From Lachnospiraceae bacterium (GTDB lineage: Bacteria; Bacillota; Clostridia; Lachnospirales; Lachnospiraceae), in contig CAJTGB010000035.1 in assembly GCA_910575835.1 (NCBI GenBank), positions 1 to 54,816 of the forward strand: 54,816 nt of DNA, given 5' to 3'. Every line of letters starts with the position of its first letter. Positions within the stretch are counted from its first letter, which is position 1. The notes below the pieces were generated by a model. It did not search any database, had not been told where the DNA came from, and saw nothing but the letters and a program-made list of their open reading frames with translations. Made by a program: the position numbers and the translations under genes. Positions 32,900 through 42,276 of this stretch are shown here, one piece after another.

Positions 32900-34093
32900 A
32901 TGAAAACATTACAGGATTATATCGATAAATTGAATGCGTTAAATTTTAAGGAGATGTACAATGGGGATTTCTTCTTAACATGGGAAAAGTCTGATGATGA
33001 GATCGAAGCGGTATTTACTATTGCTGACGCACTTCGTTTTATGAGAGAGAATAATATTTCCACTAAAGTATTCGAGAGCGGTCTTGGAATCTCTTTATTC
33101 CGCGACAACTCTACCCGTACACGCTTCTCCTTCGCTTCCGCATGTAACCTGCTCGGTCTGGAGGTTCAGGATCTTGACGAAGGCAAGTCTCAGGTAGCTC
33201 ACGGCGAGACTGTACGCGAGACTGCTAACATGATCTCCTTCATGGCTGACGTTATCGGTATCCGCGATGATATGTACATCGGCAAAGGTAATGCTTACAT
33301 GCATGAAGTCGTTGATGCTGTAACACAGGGCAATAAGGACGGAATCCTTGAACAGAAGCCTACGCTTGTAAACCTGCAGTGCGATATCGATCATCCGACA
33401 CAGGCAATGGCTGATATGCTCCACATCATCCACGAATTCGGCGGTGTTGAGAACTTAAAAGGCAAGAAGCTTGCTATGACCTGGGCTTACTCTCCTTCTT
33501 ACGGAAAACCGCTGTCTGTTCCTCAGGGAATCATCGGCCTGATGACACGTTTCGGTATGGACGTTGTGCTTGCTCATCCGGAAGGATACGAAGTATTCCC
33601 GGAGGTAGAGGAAGTTGCTGCGAAGAACGCCGCTAAATCCGGCGGTACATTTACCAAGACGAACAATATGGCAGACGCATTCAAGGATGCCGATATCGTA
33701 TATCCTAAGAGCTGGGCTCCGTTCGCCGCTATGGAGAAGCGTACAGAGCTCTACGGAAACGGAGATACAGAAGGAATCAAAGCATTAGAGAAAGAACTGC
33801 TTGCACAGAACGCGGAGCACAAGGATTGGGCATGTACTGAGGAACTGATGGCTACAACTAAGGACGGCAAGGCTCTCTATATGCACTGCCTGCCGGCTGA
33901 TATCACTGGCGTAAGCTGCGAGACAGGCGAGGTTGACGCATCCGTATTCGACCGCTACAGAGATCCGTTATACAAGGAAGCAAGCTTCAAGCCATACATC
34001 ATCGCCGCTATGATCTTCCTTGCAAAATTCGCCGACCCGGCCGATATCCTTAAGAAGCTGGAAGAAAAGAGCACTCCAAGAGTATTCAAATAG
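32900..34093 (+). CDS. ygeW: YgeW-type knotted carbamoyltransferase
   Basis: This is a 397-aa member of the aspartate/ornithine carbamoyltransferase superfamily. The carbamoyl-phosphate motif is STRTR (71-75), with the HPTQ equivalent in DHPTQAMADML and HCLPAD near the C-terminus. Sequence style fits the YgeW subgroup, whose amine substrate is unresolved. The ATG at 32900 has GGAGGA upstream; an ATG 15 bp earlier lacks one. Positioned before carbamate kinase, it most likely runs in the degradative direction, releasing carbamoyl phosphate by phosphorolysis. Confidence 0.94.
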   Translation: MKTLQDYIDKLNALNFKEMYNGDFFLTWEKSDDEIEAVFTIADALRFMRENNISTKVFESGLGISLFRDNSTRTRFSFASACNLLGLEVQDLDEGKSQVAHGETVRETANMISFMADVIGIRDDMYIGKGNAYMHEVVDAVTQGNKDGILEQKPTLVNLQCDIDHPTQAMADMLHIIHEFGGVENLKGKKLAMTWAYSPSYGKPLSVPQGIIGLMTRFGMDVVLAHPEGYEVFPEVEEVAAKNAAKSGGTFTKTNNMADAFKDADIVYPKSWAPFAAMEKRTELYGNGDTEGIKALEKELLAQNAEHKDWACTEELMATTKDGKALYMHCLPADITGVSCETGEVDASVFDRYRDPLYKEASFKPYIIAAMIFLAKFADPADILKKLEEKSTPRVFK

Positions 34094-34119
34094 GGAGAAA
34101 GCAGGAGGAATCGTATATT

Positions 34120-35064
34120 ATGGAAAAGAAAAAGAGAGTCGTGATCGCTCTTGGCGGCAATGCCCTTGGCAACACTCTGCCTGAACAGATGGCAGCCGTG
34201 AAGATTACCGCCAAAGCGATCGTAGATCTGATCGAAGACGGCTGTGAGGTTGTCGTTTCCCATGGAAACGGCCCTCAGGTCGGCATGGTGAATAACGCTA
34301 TGATCGCCCTCACCCATGAGGATGAGGCACAGCCTAATACGCCGCTCTCCGTCTGCGTTGCCATGAGTCAGGCTTATATCGGGTATGACCTGCAGAATGC
34401 GCTTCGCGAAGAGCTGCTGAACCGGAATATCACAAACGTACCGGTTGCAACCATGATCACTCAGGTACGCGTTGACGAGAATGATCCCGCTTTCCAGAAT
34501 CCTTCCAAGCCGATCGGCAAGTTCGTAGACGCCGAACAGGCGAAGAAGATGGAAGAAAGCTTCAGCTATATTATGAAAGAAGATTCCGGCAGAGGTTACC
34601 GCCGTGTGGTAGCTTCCCCGAAACCGGTGGAGATCATTGAAATCGAAACCATCCGCACCATGGTCAATGCCGGCAACCTGGTAATTGCCGGAGGCGGCGG
34701 CGGAATCCCTGTTACCAGACAGGGGAACCACTTAAAAGGCGCAAGCGCCGTGATCGACAAGGACTTCGCAAGCTGCCTGCTTGCCAAGGAATTGGATGCC
34801 GATTACCTCATCATCCTTACCGCAGTTGAAAAGGTCGCGTTAAACTTCGGAAAACCGGATGAAAAATGGCTTGGCGATATCTCCGTGGCAGAGGCGAACC
34901 AGTATATCAGCGAGGGGCACTTCGCTCCCGGCTCCATGCTTCCGAAGGTACAGGCCGCAGTTGACTTCGCCTCCTCCAAGGAAGGCAGGACTGCCCTGAT
35001 CACACTTCTTGAGAAATCAAGAGACGCTGTCCAGGGTAAGACCGGAACCATGTTCCACGCCTAA
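34120..35064 (+). CDS. arcC: carbamate kinase
   Basis: This 314-aa amino-acid-kinase fold enzyme transfers phosphate from carbamoyl phosphate to ADP, giving ATP, CO2 and ammonia. VVIALGGNALG begins the protein, VVSHGNGPQVGMV is the substrate loop, and IAGGGGGIPV with DKDFASCLLA are family signatures. The start has AGGAGGA upstream. It is the final gene of the plus arm and would give the pathway's substrate-level ATP. A rho-independent terminator follows at 35142-35163. Confidence 0.96.
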   Translation: MEKKKRVVIALGGNALGNTLPEQMAAVKITAKAIVDLIEDGCEVVVSHGNGPQVGMVNNAMIALTHEDEAQPNTPLSVCVAMSQAYIGYDLQNALREELLNRNITNVPVATMITQVRVDENDPAFQNPSKPIGKFVDAEQAKKMEESFSYIMKEDSGRGYRRVVASPKPVEIIEIETIRTMVNAGNLVIAGGGGGIPVTRQGNHLKGASAVIDKDFASCLLAKELDADYLIILTAVEKVALNFGKPDEKWLGDISVAEANQYISEGHFAPGSMLPKVQAAVDFASSKEGRTALITLLEKSRDAVQGKTGTMFHA

Positions 35065-35069
35065 GGAAC

Positions 35070-35130
35070 TACTTATTCTAAGAACTGTATTTTTTAAGAA
35101 CTATATATTCTAAGAACTGTATCTTCTAAG
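35070..35130. repeat. degenerate AT-rich tandem repeat after arcC
   Basis: TTCTAAGAACTGTAT and close variants recur about three times between the arcC stop and its terminator. It contains no gene. Confidence 0.55.
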
Positions 35131-35141
35131 TCATAAATTTA

Positions 35142-35163
35142 GGACTCACCTTATGGTGAGTCC
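35142..35163 (+). terminator. terminator of the plus arm
   Basis: GGACTCACC and GGTGAGTCC form a 9-bp stem with loop TTAT, followed by CTTATCTTTTT. It marks the end of the ygeX-arcC transcript. Confidence 0.88.
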
Positions 35164-35201
35164 CTTATCTTTTTCTCTTGTATCTTACCTCTGTATGTAT
35201 C

Positions 35202-35561
35202 TTATGAGATCCTCTTAAGCTTCTCGCTGTGATCGGCAATGACCTTTTTCATGATATCAATATCAGTCTGCATTGCATGAATCTGTTCGGCAGCACTCTC
35301 ATACCGCTTTGCCGCCGGCAGATAATTCTCAGCCAAAATACTAATTGCACGTAACACATCATTCTCAATGATTAATCTGATCCTCTTTTGTTCATCCCTA
35401 AGTGCATTCAGCTCATCCCGAAACCGTCTCTGCTCGTCTCTCATTAGTATCTGTTCGTCCCGAATGGATCTGATATCGCTCTCCATCGGCTTTAATCTTG
35501 CGTCCAGCTTTGTGTCCAGTAATTGTGAAATTGCCAGCAAATCCTCATTTGTCAATGCCAT
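35202..35561 (-). CDS. small coiled-coil protein of unknown function
   Basis: This is a 119-aa hydrophilic protein predicted to be largely coiled coil. RSIRDEQILMRDEQRRFRDE and the following NALRDEQKRIR show a repeating RDEQ pattern, and the C-terminus DIDIMKKVIADHSEKLKRI continues the heptads. The start is the ATG at 35561, with GGAG upstream. The frame is open further upstream but runs into a repeat element. No enzymatic motif is present. Similar short coiled-coil proteins are frequent in this bacterial family, with unknown roles. Confidence 0.7.
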   Translation of the reverse strand: MALTNEDLLAISQLLDTKLDARLKPMESDIRSIRDEQILMRDEQRRFRDELNALRDEQKRIRLIIENDVLRAISILAENYLPAAKRYESAAEQIHAMQTDIDIMKKVIADHSEKLKRIS

Positions 35562-35598
35562 TCTATCACTCCTTTTTGCAGATACAATGTTGTCCCTG

Positions 35599-35756
35599 TG
35601 TGCTGACCGCATTATATCTGGCGAAACTCCGCAGAATATTCGTTCATCTGCAAGGCGGATTTTTGACGGCGTAGCGGTGGCTACGGCTAGAAAATCCAAC
35701 GCAGCAGATGGGCGGATAGACAAGGAGGTTTGGCTGAATATAATGCGGTCAGCACA
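35599..35756. mobile_element. 158-bp MITE-like element, copy 1
   Basis: An 18-bp perfect terminal inverted repeat (TGTGCTGACCGCATTATA at 35599-35616, complement at 35739-35756) encloses about 120 bp. The core has CGCAGAAT, TGCAAGGCGGA (35649-35659), GGCGTAG (35668-35674) and AACGCAGCAGATG. The same core, in reverse, occurs in the element at 45738-45901. No transposase is encoded. The outer arms differ between the two copies, yet each pairs with itself. Confidence 0.65.
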
Positions 35757-35920
35757 TTAATATCACATATCATATCATACCCGGGACATAAAGTCTATCA
35801 AAAGTATTTACATGTATAAGACCGCCAATTACAATATAAAAAACAACTCATCTTAAAATTAATTTTTTATTGTCACACAGGCGAAGGAACATTGTCTAAT
35901 TAAGTAGGAGGTAAAAATCT

Positions 35921-36772
35921 ATGAACAACAAAACGAATGAAGAATTACAGATCCTAGTCAATAAGGCTACTGCCGGGGATAAAAAAGCCCTCGAAACCCT
36001 TATCACAGGCGTACAGGATATCGTATTCAATCTATCCCTGCGGATGCTCGGCACATTTGCAGATGCGGAGGACGCCACACAGGACATTCTGCTGAAAATG
36101 ATCACCCATCTATCATCCTTTCGAGGCGACAGTTCATTTACAACATGGGTATTCAGCATCGCCGCCAATCATCTGAAAAATTACAAAAAGCATATGTTTG
36201 CCCGCTACCCGCTGAGCTTCGAGTATTACGGCGACGACATCGAAAACGGGAAAATACAGGATGTGCCGGACCTGACGCAGAATGTTGAAAAGGATATTTT
36301 AGCGGAGGAACTGAAGCTGTCCTGTACCAATGTGATGCTGCAATGTCTTGATACGGAGAGCAGATGCATCTTCATACTGGGCACGATGTTCAAGGTTGAC
36401 AGCCGTATTGCCGGAGATATTCTGGAAATGACCCCGGAAGCGTATCGTCAGCGGCTTTCCCGAATACGCAGGAAAATGGCTGATTTTCTCGGACAGTACT
36501 GCGGAGAATACGGCAGCGGAAGATGCAGATGCAAAGACAGAGTGAATTATGCGATCCAAAGCCATCGCATAGACCCTCTGCATCTGGATTATACAGAAGC
36601 CGCCGAGATCCCTATCCAGACTATATTCGATGTAAAAAATGCTATGGAAGATATTGACGGATTATCACAGAACTTCTCCTTCTGCAGATCCTACCAGTCT
36701 CCCGAGCGCACGAAGCATCTGATACAGGAATTATTAGATTCCACACAATTTTCCATTATTCAAAATTCGTAA
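35921..36772 (+). CDS. ECF-type RNA polymerase sigma factor with C-terminal extension
   Basis: This is a 283-aa sigma-70 family protein. The region 2 helix includes DAEDATQDILLKMITHLSSF and TTWVFSIAANHLKNYKKH. The region 4 HTH is DILEMTPEAYRQRLSRIRRK. Past region 4 (about 185 onward) lies an extra domain of about 95 residues that starts with a cysteine-rich patch, CGEYGSGRCRCKDRVNYAI. This could be a metal or redox sensor acting in place of a separate anti-sigma factor. A GGAGG ribosome site precedes the ATG. The DUF2461 gene follows 15 bp downstream. Confidence 0.87.
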   Translation: MNNKTNEELQILVNKATAGDKKALETLITGVQDIVFNLSLRMLGTFADAEDATQDILLKMITHLSSFRGDSSFTTWVFSIAANHLKNYKKHMFARYPLSFEYYGDDIENGKIQDVPDLTQNVEKDILAEELKLSCTNVMLQCLDTESRCIFILGTMFKVDSRIAGDILEMTPEAYRQRLSRIRRKMADFLGQYCGEYGSGRCRCKDRVNYAIQSHRIDPLHLDYTEAAEIPIQTIFDVKNAMEDIDGLSQNFSFCRSYQSPERTKHLIQELLDSTQFSIIQNS

Positions 36773-36787
36773 AAGAAAGGACATATT

Positions 36788-37471
36788 ATGAATACACAGA
36801 CGATCATAGACTATTTATCAGCGCTGAGTTTGAACAACAACCGTGAATGGTATCATGCGAACAAGGACGATTACAAGAAAGCAAACGCTGAGTTTGAAGA
36901 GTTATTGCAGGCCTTGATAGCCGAAATCGGCAAATTTGACAGCAGCATCCTGCACAACAATCCCAAAGATCTTACCTTCAAGATCGTAAGGGATACCCGT
37001 TTCAGCCATGACAAATCACCTTATAACCCTACGTTCCGCGCCCACATTGCCTCCAAGGGCAAGCTGCCCGTCCCTGTCGGGTATTATCTTATGATAAAAC
37101 CGGGCGGCCAGTCCTTTTTAGGCGGCGGTTTATTTGCAGATATGTTCAAAGACGCAACCGCCATGATACGGGATCATATTTCCCAACACGGCGAAGAGTG
37201 GGAACAGCTTATCCATGAGCCAGAATTTGAGAAATATTTCACCGTACAAGGAACAGCATTAAAGAATGTCCCGGCAGGATATGACAAGGGACATCCCCAG
37301 GCAGAATACCTGAAATTAAAGAGCTGGTATCTGGAATATCCGATAAAAGATGAAGAATTGAACGATGCAGAAGCATTCCTGCAAAAAGCAGCCGAGATCT
37401 TCCGAATCATGAAACCTTTTAACGACTATCTGAACAAGGCGCTTGCAGGCTTCCAGATGCCGGCAAGATAA
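36788..37471 (+). CDS. DUF2461 / TIGR02453 family protein
   Basis: This is a 227-aa protein of the widespread DUF2461 family of unknown function. Diagnostic segments are LNNNREWYHANKDDYKKA near the N-terminus, FKIVRDTRFSHDKSPYNP, and YYLMIKPGGQSFLGGGLF. It appears soluble. It follows the ECF sigma factor closely, with a GAAAGGA ribosome site, and is probably cotranscribed. It ends exactly where the converging M20 remnant ends (adjacent bases 37471/37472). No biochemical role can be stated. Confidence 0.9.
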   Translation: MNTQTIIDYLSALSLNNNREWYHANKDDYKKANAEFEELLQALIAEIGKFDSSILHNNPKDLTFKIVRDTRFSHDKSPYNPTFRAHIASKGKLPVPVGYYLMIKPGGQSFLGGGLFADMFKDATAMIRDHISQHGEEWEQLIHEPEFEKYFTVQGTALKNVPAGYDKGHPQAEYLKLKSWYLEYPIKDEELNDAEAFLQKAAEIFRIMKPFNDYLNKALAGFQMPAR

Positions 37472-38113
37472 TCACTGCCGGCAGCAAAGCATCTCTTCTG
37501 CCAAGGCCTCCAATACCGCTTCGCAGCGCCGTATATCCGAGGTCTCTACATATTCATCCGGCTTATGTGCATGTTTTAGGCTCCCCGGACCATAAGACAT
37601 GCACTCCCGGTTACCAAGCTTCCCGGCGATCACAGCAGTATCCGTATATCCCGGGAATGTACTTACCCTGCACTCCTCTTCCGTCACCCTTTCTGCCGCC
37701 GCCTTAAGCCTTGCAAGCAATAGAGAGGCTTCATTCTTCTCGACATAAGGACGGTTGCCCGTCACCTGATAATCAACTGTAATCCCGGGAACCGTACTCT
37801 TGGTATCGGCAATCGCTTCTTCCACGATCTCCAGCACTTTCCTATCGTCTGTCGGCGGCGATAATCGGAAATCCATCCAGACCGCGCACTCATCAGGAAC
37901 CACATAAGGCTGATACCCTCCCGCGATCTGTCCGAAAGTTACCGTCGAAGGTCCCAGCTCGTCGTGCACCGGCAGCACCTCGTCAGTCTTAAGACTGATA
38001 TCCAGATCCGACAGGTATTCCTGTACAAATGCCGCCATTTCGCTCTCTCCCGCTCCCGGATTCGTACTATTGATCCGAACCAGCTGACGGGTCAATTCTA
38101 TCGCCTCACACAT
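37472..38113 (-). pseudogene. M20-family peptidase with large internal deletion
   Basis: The 213-aa frame joins two ends of an ArgE/DapE-type M20 metallopeptidase. The N-terminus LTRQLVRINSTNPGAGESEM is normal, but at about residue 46 the sequence jumps to ELGPSTVTFGQIAGGYQPYV, which belongs to the C-terminal part. The stretch that should hold the metal ligands (the HxD motif, the GRGxxD aspartate and the EE pair) is absent, roughly 150-170 residues. The terminal His segment GPGSLKHAHKPDEYVE remains. A short direct repeat CTCGTC flanks the junction area (37958-37984). The frame is kept but catalysis is not expected. Confidence 0.75.
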
Positions 38114-38136
38114 AACTGTCTCCTATAGCATCGGCA

Positions 38137-38892
38137 TTACCGCGCGCTCACAAGCACCTTCACTTCTCCAAGCTCCTGCCCGCTCTTTCTCTTCTCGATC
38201 TGCCTCCATATATCAAGCGCCGACTCCTGACGCTTATCTGTATCCGCCTTATTAAGGACGATCACATACTGCATATGCCCGGAAGTTCCTTTTCTCCCCG
38301 CCCTGCGGCTCATGGCAAGCATTGCGATATCTTCCGGTTCCAGTATCTCTCCCATGTCTTTATGAAGAAAATCCGAGACCCTCTCCGCCCGGAAACAGAC
38401 CTCTTCGATCCTTCTCCCTACCGCATCCAGCCCATACACCGACAGCACACAGGTCACCTGGGGCAAAAGCACCGGTTCATGCTCCGCCGGTATCTTGACC
38501 GGGAGCCGTCTGGCCCCGTCCGCTTCTATCAGTACCGGACCGTCAAGTTCAAGCACCGCCGCCAGAACATCCGGCGGAAGAATCCTTATCTTCCCTTCGT
38601 CTGCCCCGGCTCCGGCAAATACACAGCCCTCGCGCTCCCGAACCTCCATGATCTCTTCAATAGAAGGATCCGTCAAAAACTGCGGGGAATCTTCTGCCTT
38701 CATATGCGTTGTCGTAATAACGGCCGGCTTCTGTCCTGACATCTGATATTCTGATGCAAGCCTCTTCAGCAATGTTGTCTTCCCGCCTGCTCCTACCGCC
38801 GCGATCCTTGGCCTAGTCTGTCCGCTGAGCTTTAGCGCCTCTGTCAGTGACGGCAGGATATGCATCCGTCCTCCGGTAATCTCTGCGATCAT
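38137..38892 (-). CDS. yqeC: YqeC-type selenium-dependent hydroxylase accessory protein
   Basis: This is a 251-aa P-loop protein of the YqeC family, found with selenium-dependent molybdenum hydroxylases. The nucleotide motif is VGAGGKTTLLKR (about 33-44). TTTHMKAE, VLIEADGARRLPVK and VIVLNKADT are typical of the family, the last like a GTPase specificity motif. The ATG at 38892 is preceded by AGGAAGGG. The frame is open upstream but overlaps the sensor kinase gene. It is probably needed for the xanthine dehydrogenase at 18.6-21.1 kb, although it lies beyond the plus arm. Confidence 0.88.
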   Translation of the reverse strand: MIAEITGGRMHILPSLTEALKLSGQTRPRIAAVGAGGKTTLLKRLASEYQMSGQKPAVITTTHMKAEDSPQFLTDPSIEEIMEVREREGCVFAGAGADEGKIRILPPDVLAAVLELDGPVLIEADGARRLPVKIPAEHEPVLLPQVTCVLSVYGLDAVGRRIEEVCFRAERVSDFLHKDMGEILEPEDIAMLAMSRRAGRKGTSGHMQYVIVLNKADTDKRQESALDIWRQIEKRKSGQELGEVKVLVSAR

Positions 38893-38905
38893 ATAAGAAC
38901 CCTTC

Positions 38906-41900
38906 CTATCCCAGAACCTCTTCCAGAATGTCGAACAAAGTATCCACATTGATCGGTTTCGCAATATGGCCGTTCATACCGCTCTTTAACGCCTCCTGAC
39001 GGTCCTCTTCGAAGGCATTGGCCGTCATCGCTATGATCGGTATGGCCGCAAGCTTCTGATCCTCCAGCTTACGGATGATCTTAGTCGCCTCATAACCGTC
39101 CATGACCGGCATCTGGACATCCATAAGCACTAACTGATAATATCCCGGTTCTGATTCCTTAAGCATATCTACCGCGGTCTGGCCGTCACCGGCAATCTCC
39201 AGTGTAAATCCGGCCTCTTCCAGAATCGCTTCCGCAATCTCCTGGTTCAGTTCATTATCCTCCGCCAGAAGAATACGCCCCGCGCGGAAATTCTTCTTCT
39301 CTATGAGACTGTTTCTTATGCATTCTTCCTCTGCATTAACGATGGAATGCAGGCAGCTCCTAAGCTCTGACAAGAACATCGGCTTACTGCAGAATGCTGT
39401 CACACCGGCTTCTCTCGCTTCATCCTCAATATCAGCCCAATCGTACGCTGTCAGAAGGATCACCGGAACATCCTCTCCCATCTCCTTGCGGATCCGGCGG
39501 GTAACCTCGATCCCGTTCATATCCGGCAGCAGCCAGTCGATGATATAGACGCTGTAATTATCTTCGCGCATAACCGCCTGACGCGTGCGCAATACCGCCT
39601 CTTTTCCCGACAAGGTCCATTCCGCACGCATTCCGATCTGACCCAGCATATAAGACACGCTGTCGCAGCTGTTAAAATCATCATCCACGACCAATGCCCT
39701 GCATCCCTTAAGTTCCGGGATATCCTGCGGTATCTTCTCCCCGGAGTGCAGACGGAAGGTGAAGGAAACTGTAACCTCAGTCCCCACGTTCTGTTCACTC
39801 TTCACTTCAATGGAGCCGTTCATCATATCCACGATATTTTTCGTAATGGCCATACCAAGGCCGGTCCCCTGAATACCGCTGATCGTCGAATTCCTCTCTC
39901 TCTCAAACGGCTCAAAGATATGCTCCACAAATTCCTGGCTCATACCGATCCCGGTATCCTTGATATTAAATTCATAGTGCGCGCTGCCTGCAGGCGCCCC
40001 CGGCTTCTCCGTGATCCGCAGGCTGACGATCCCTCCCGCGCCCGTATATTTTACCGCATTGCTGAGCAGATTCAGAAGTACTTGATTCAGGCGCAGCTTA
40101 TCACAATAGATCTCTTCGTCGAAGACATCCACCGTGTCAATATACAGCTCTAACTGTTTGGCATGAACATCCGCCTGCAGGATATTGCGCAGTCCATGCA
40201 GGATCTCCGGCAGACTGCATTCCTTCTCATCCAGATGCATCCTGCCGCTCTCGATCCGGCTCATATCCAGAACATCGTTGATCAGGCTCAGCAGATGATT
40301 GCCTGACGTCATGATCTTCTTCAGATACTCTTCCACCCGTTCCTTATGTTCGATATGCGTGATTGCCAGAGCGGTAAACCCGACGATCGCATTCATCGGA
40401 GTACGGATATCGTGGGACATATTGGAGAGAAATACACTCTTCGCCTTGCTTGCCCTGTTCGCCTGCATAAGCGCATCTTCCAGAAGATTCTTCTTCTCCA
40501 TCTCCTCCCGTATCTCGGCATCCACACTGCGGAAGCCCACGACAACTCCCTGGCCGTCCTCCCACGCTCCGGTACGGACAGCCTTCATCTGGAAATATCT
40601 CATCTCGCCGTTCCACAGAGTCCGGTAATTCACACTGTATACCCTCTTATTCAGCAGCTCCTCTTTTAAGCTGCTTCTGGACGCCGCTTTCCTAAGCATC
40701 CCGCGGTCTTCCTCATACACAAACTTCTGTATGTAATCCTCCATCCGCTCTTCTAACAGCAGCTCGCCCTGAAGGATCGGTTCAAACATATGCATATGAT
40801 CGTCTGAAACCTGGAGGGTAATTCCCTTCCCCAATTCAAGTTCAAAGAAGCAGACCAGATTATAGTCGACGCTTAGTGCCTGTACCAGTTCCTGATTATG
40901 TCTCTCCTTCTCCCTCTCCTGGATCTTCTGACGCGTACAGTCCAGAAGGAACCGCTGATAAAACAGCTCCCCATCTTCCTCGAGAAGCTTGATATTACCC
41001 ATTACATGCAGGATCTCCCCTCCTCTGTGCTTCACACTGTACTCAACGCTGACGCTGTCTCCCGCCTTCTTAAGCCTGGCCATGCATTTCCGAAGCTTAC
41101 TCTTATCTTCGTCTATAACAGAATCGGCAACCATGTTAAACCCTTCCGCCACCAATTCCTCCTGCGACTCGTATCCCAGAATCTTCAATGCCGCCCTGTT
41201 AACGCTTAATATACGGGAACCATCCAGCGAATGGCATAATATTCCGCAGTCCATACTGGTAAACACCGTCTCCAGAGTATGGTTCTTCCTGATGATCTCC
41301 TGTTCGTAGGCACGCTCCTGCGTCACGTCGATCGCCACTCCCACTGTACCCATAACACTTCCGTCCAGGTCATACAGAGGCGACTTATAGGTCGTAAGAA
41401 GCTTGATACCGTCGCCGGACTTCACCGTCTCTTCCGAGACGCACGTCTGCCGCTTACTCATAACCTCCCGCTCCGACTCGATGCATGCGGGGTCGTCAAA
41501 TTCCACGTCCCAGATATATGCATGGCCGCGTCCTTCCACCTGCTTCTTCGTCTTATTGACCGTCTTACAGAAGCTATCATTCACCTTCTCATGTATCCCG
41601 TTCTTATCCTTATACCAGATCAGGTTCGGAATATTGTTGATGGTCGCCTCAAAAAAATGGCTGGTCTGCCAGTAATCCTTCTTGATCCTGCACTCCTGCT
41701 GCCATCTGAGGATACGGAATCTGCTCTCGGTATCCGTCATCGGCAACGTCCATATATCCTGGAGCTCTTCCATATATTCTTCCAGCAGCGGGATCTGCTC
41801 CTTATCTGCAAGCACAATAAGACCCGCCTCCGATCGCATCCCGGAGACCAATGTCTGTAATACACTCCTGCATTCCTCACCCTGAAGATTGGCTAGAATC

Positions 41901-42049
41901 ATATCTGCTCTGGAAACCTGCTCTTCTACCGGCTGTACGCTCTCTATAAATTCATGGGTAAATCTCTCCAGGGGGCTTATCTCTTTTAAAATATCAAAAG
42001 TACCGCACGTATGACCTGTTAAATAAAAACGAATATGGCAATGGTACAT
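38906..42049 (-). CDS. PAS-domain hybrid sensor histidine kinase/response regulator
   Basis: This is a 1047-aa cytosolic-looking hybrid kinase. After an N-terminal segment come several PAS-like domains (about 130-530; e.g. NLIWYKDKNGIHEKVNDSFC). Then follow HisKA NMSHDIRTPMNAIVGF (phospho-His546), an HATPase domain with NLLSNAVKYTGAGG and GTGLGMAITKNIV, and two receiver domains with phospho-acceptors Asp838 (YIIDWLLPDMNG) and Asp977 (LVLMDVQMPVMDG). No output domain follows, so it probably signals through phosphorelay or protein contacts. The yqeC start lies 14 bp past its stop, so cotranscription is possible. Confidence 0.92.
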   Translation of the reverse strand: MYHCHIRFYLTGHTCGTFDILKEISPLERFTHEFIESVQPVEEQVSRADMILANLQGEECRSVLQTLVSGMRSEAGLIVLADKEQIPLLEEYMEELQDIWTLPMTDTESRFRILRWQQECRIKKDYWQTSHFFEATINNIPNLIWYKDKNGIHEKVNDSFCKTVNKTKKQVEGRGHAYIWDVEFDDPACIESEREVMSKRQTCVSEETVKSGDGIKLLTTYKSPLYDLDGSVMGTVGVAIDVTQERAYEQEIIRKNHTLETVFTSMDCGILCHSLDGSRILSVNRAALKILGYESQEELVAEGFNMVADSVIDEDKSKLRKCMARLKKAGDSVSVEYSVKHRGGEILHVMGNIKLLEEDGELFYQRFLLDCTRQKIQEREKERHNQELVQALSVDYNLVCFFELELGKGITLQVSDDHMHMFEPILQGELLLEERMEDYIQKFVYEEDRGMLRKAASRSSLKEELLNKRVYSVNYRTLWNGEMRYFQMKAVRTGAWEDGQGVVVGFRSVDAEIREEMEKKNLLEDALMQANRASKAKSVFLSNMSHDIRTPMNAIVGFTALAITHIEHKERVEEYLKKIMTSGNHLLSLINDVLDMSRIESGRMHLDEKECSLPEILHGLRNILQADVHAKQLELYIDTVDVFDEEIYCDKLRLNQVLLNLLSNAVKYTGAGGIVSLRITEKPGAPAGSAHYEFNIKDTGIGMSQEFVEHIFEPFERERNSTISGIQGTGLGMAITKNIVDMMNGSIEVKSEQNVGTEVTVSFTFRLHSGEKIPQDIPELKGCRALVVDDDFNSCDSVSYMLGQIGMRAEWTLSGKEAVLRTRQAVMREDNYSVYIIDWLLPDMNGIEVTRRIRKEMGEDVPVILLTAYDWADIEDEAREAGVTAFCSKPMFLSELRSCLHSIVNAEEECIRNSLIEKKNFRAGRILLAEDNELNQEIAEAILEEAGFTLEIAGDGQTAVDMLKESEPGYYQLVLMDVQMPVMDGYEATKIIRKLEDQKLAAIPIIAMTANAFEEDRQEALKSGMNGHIAKPINVDTLFDILEEVLG

Positions 42050-42276
42050 CTCTGATCTCTCCTCATATTACAGCATTCATTAACCATGGCGCTCATCAAT
42101 AAGCTGCACACTCTCTAAAAACATTCTCTCGCGTATATATTTTAACAATTGTAGAATTCTATGTCAATGTTACTATGAACACATCCCTCAAAAATTTAAA
42201 ATAAAAAACCCCTTTTCCTGTGAAAAATGGTTATATTTATTGTAAGACGTTTTACAGAAGCGAAAGGAGACTTGTT

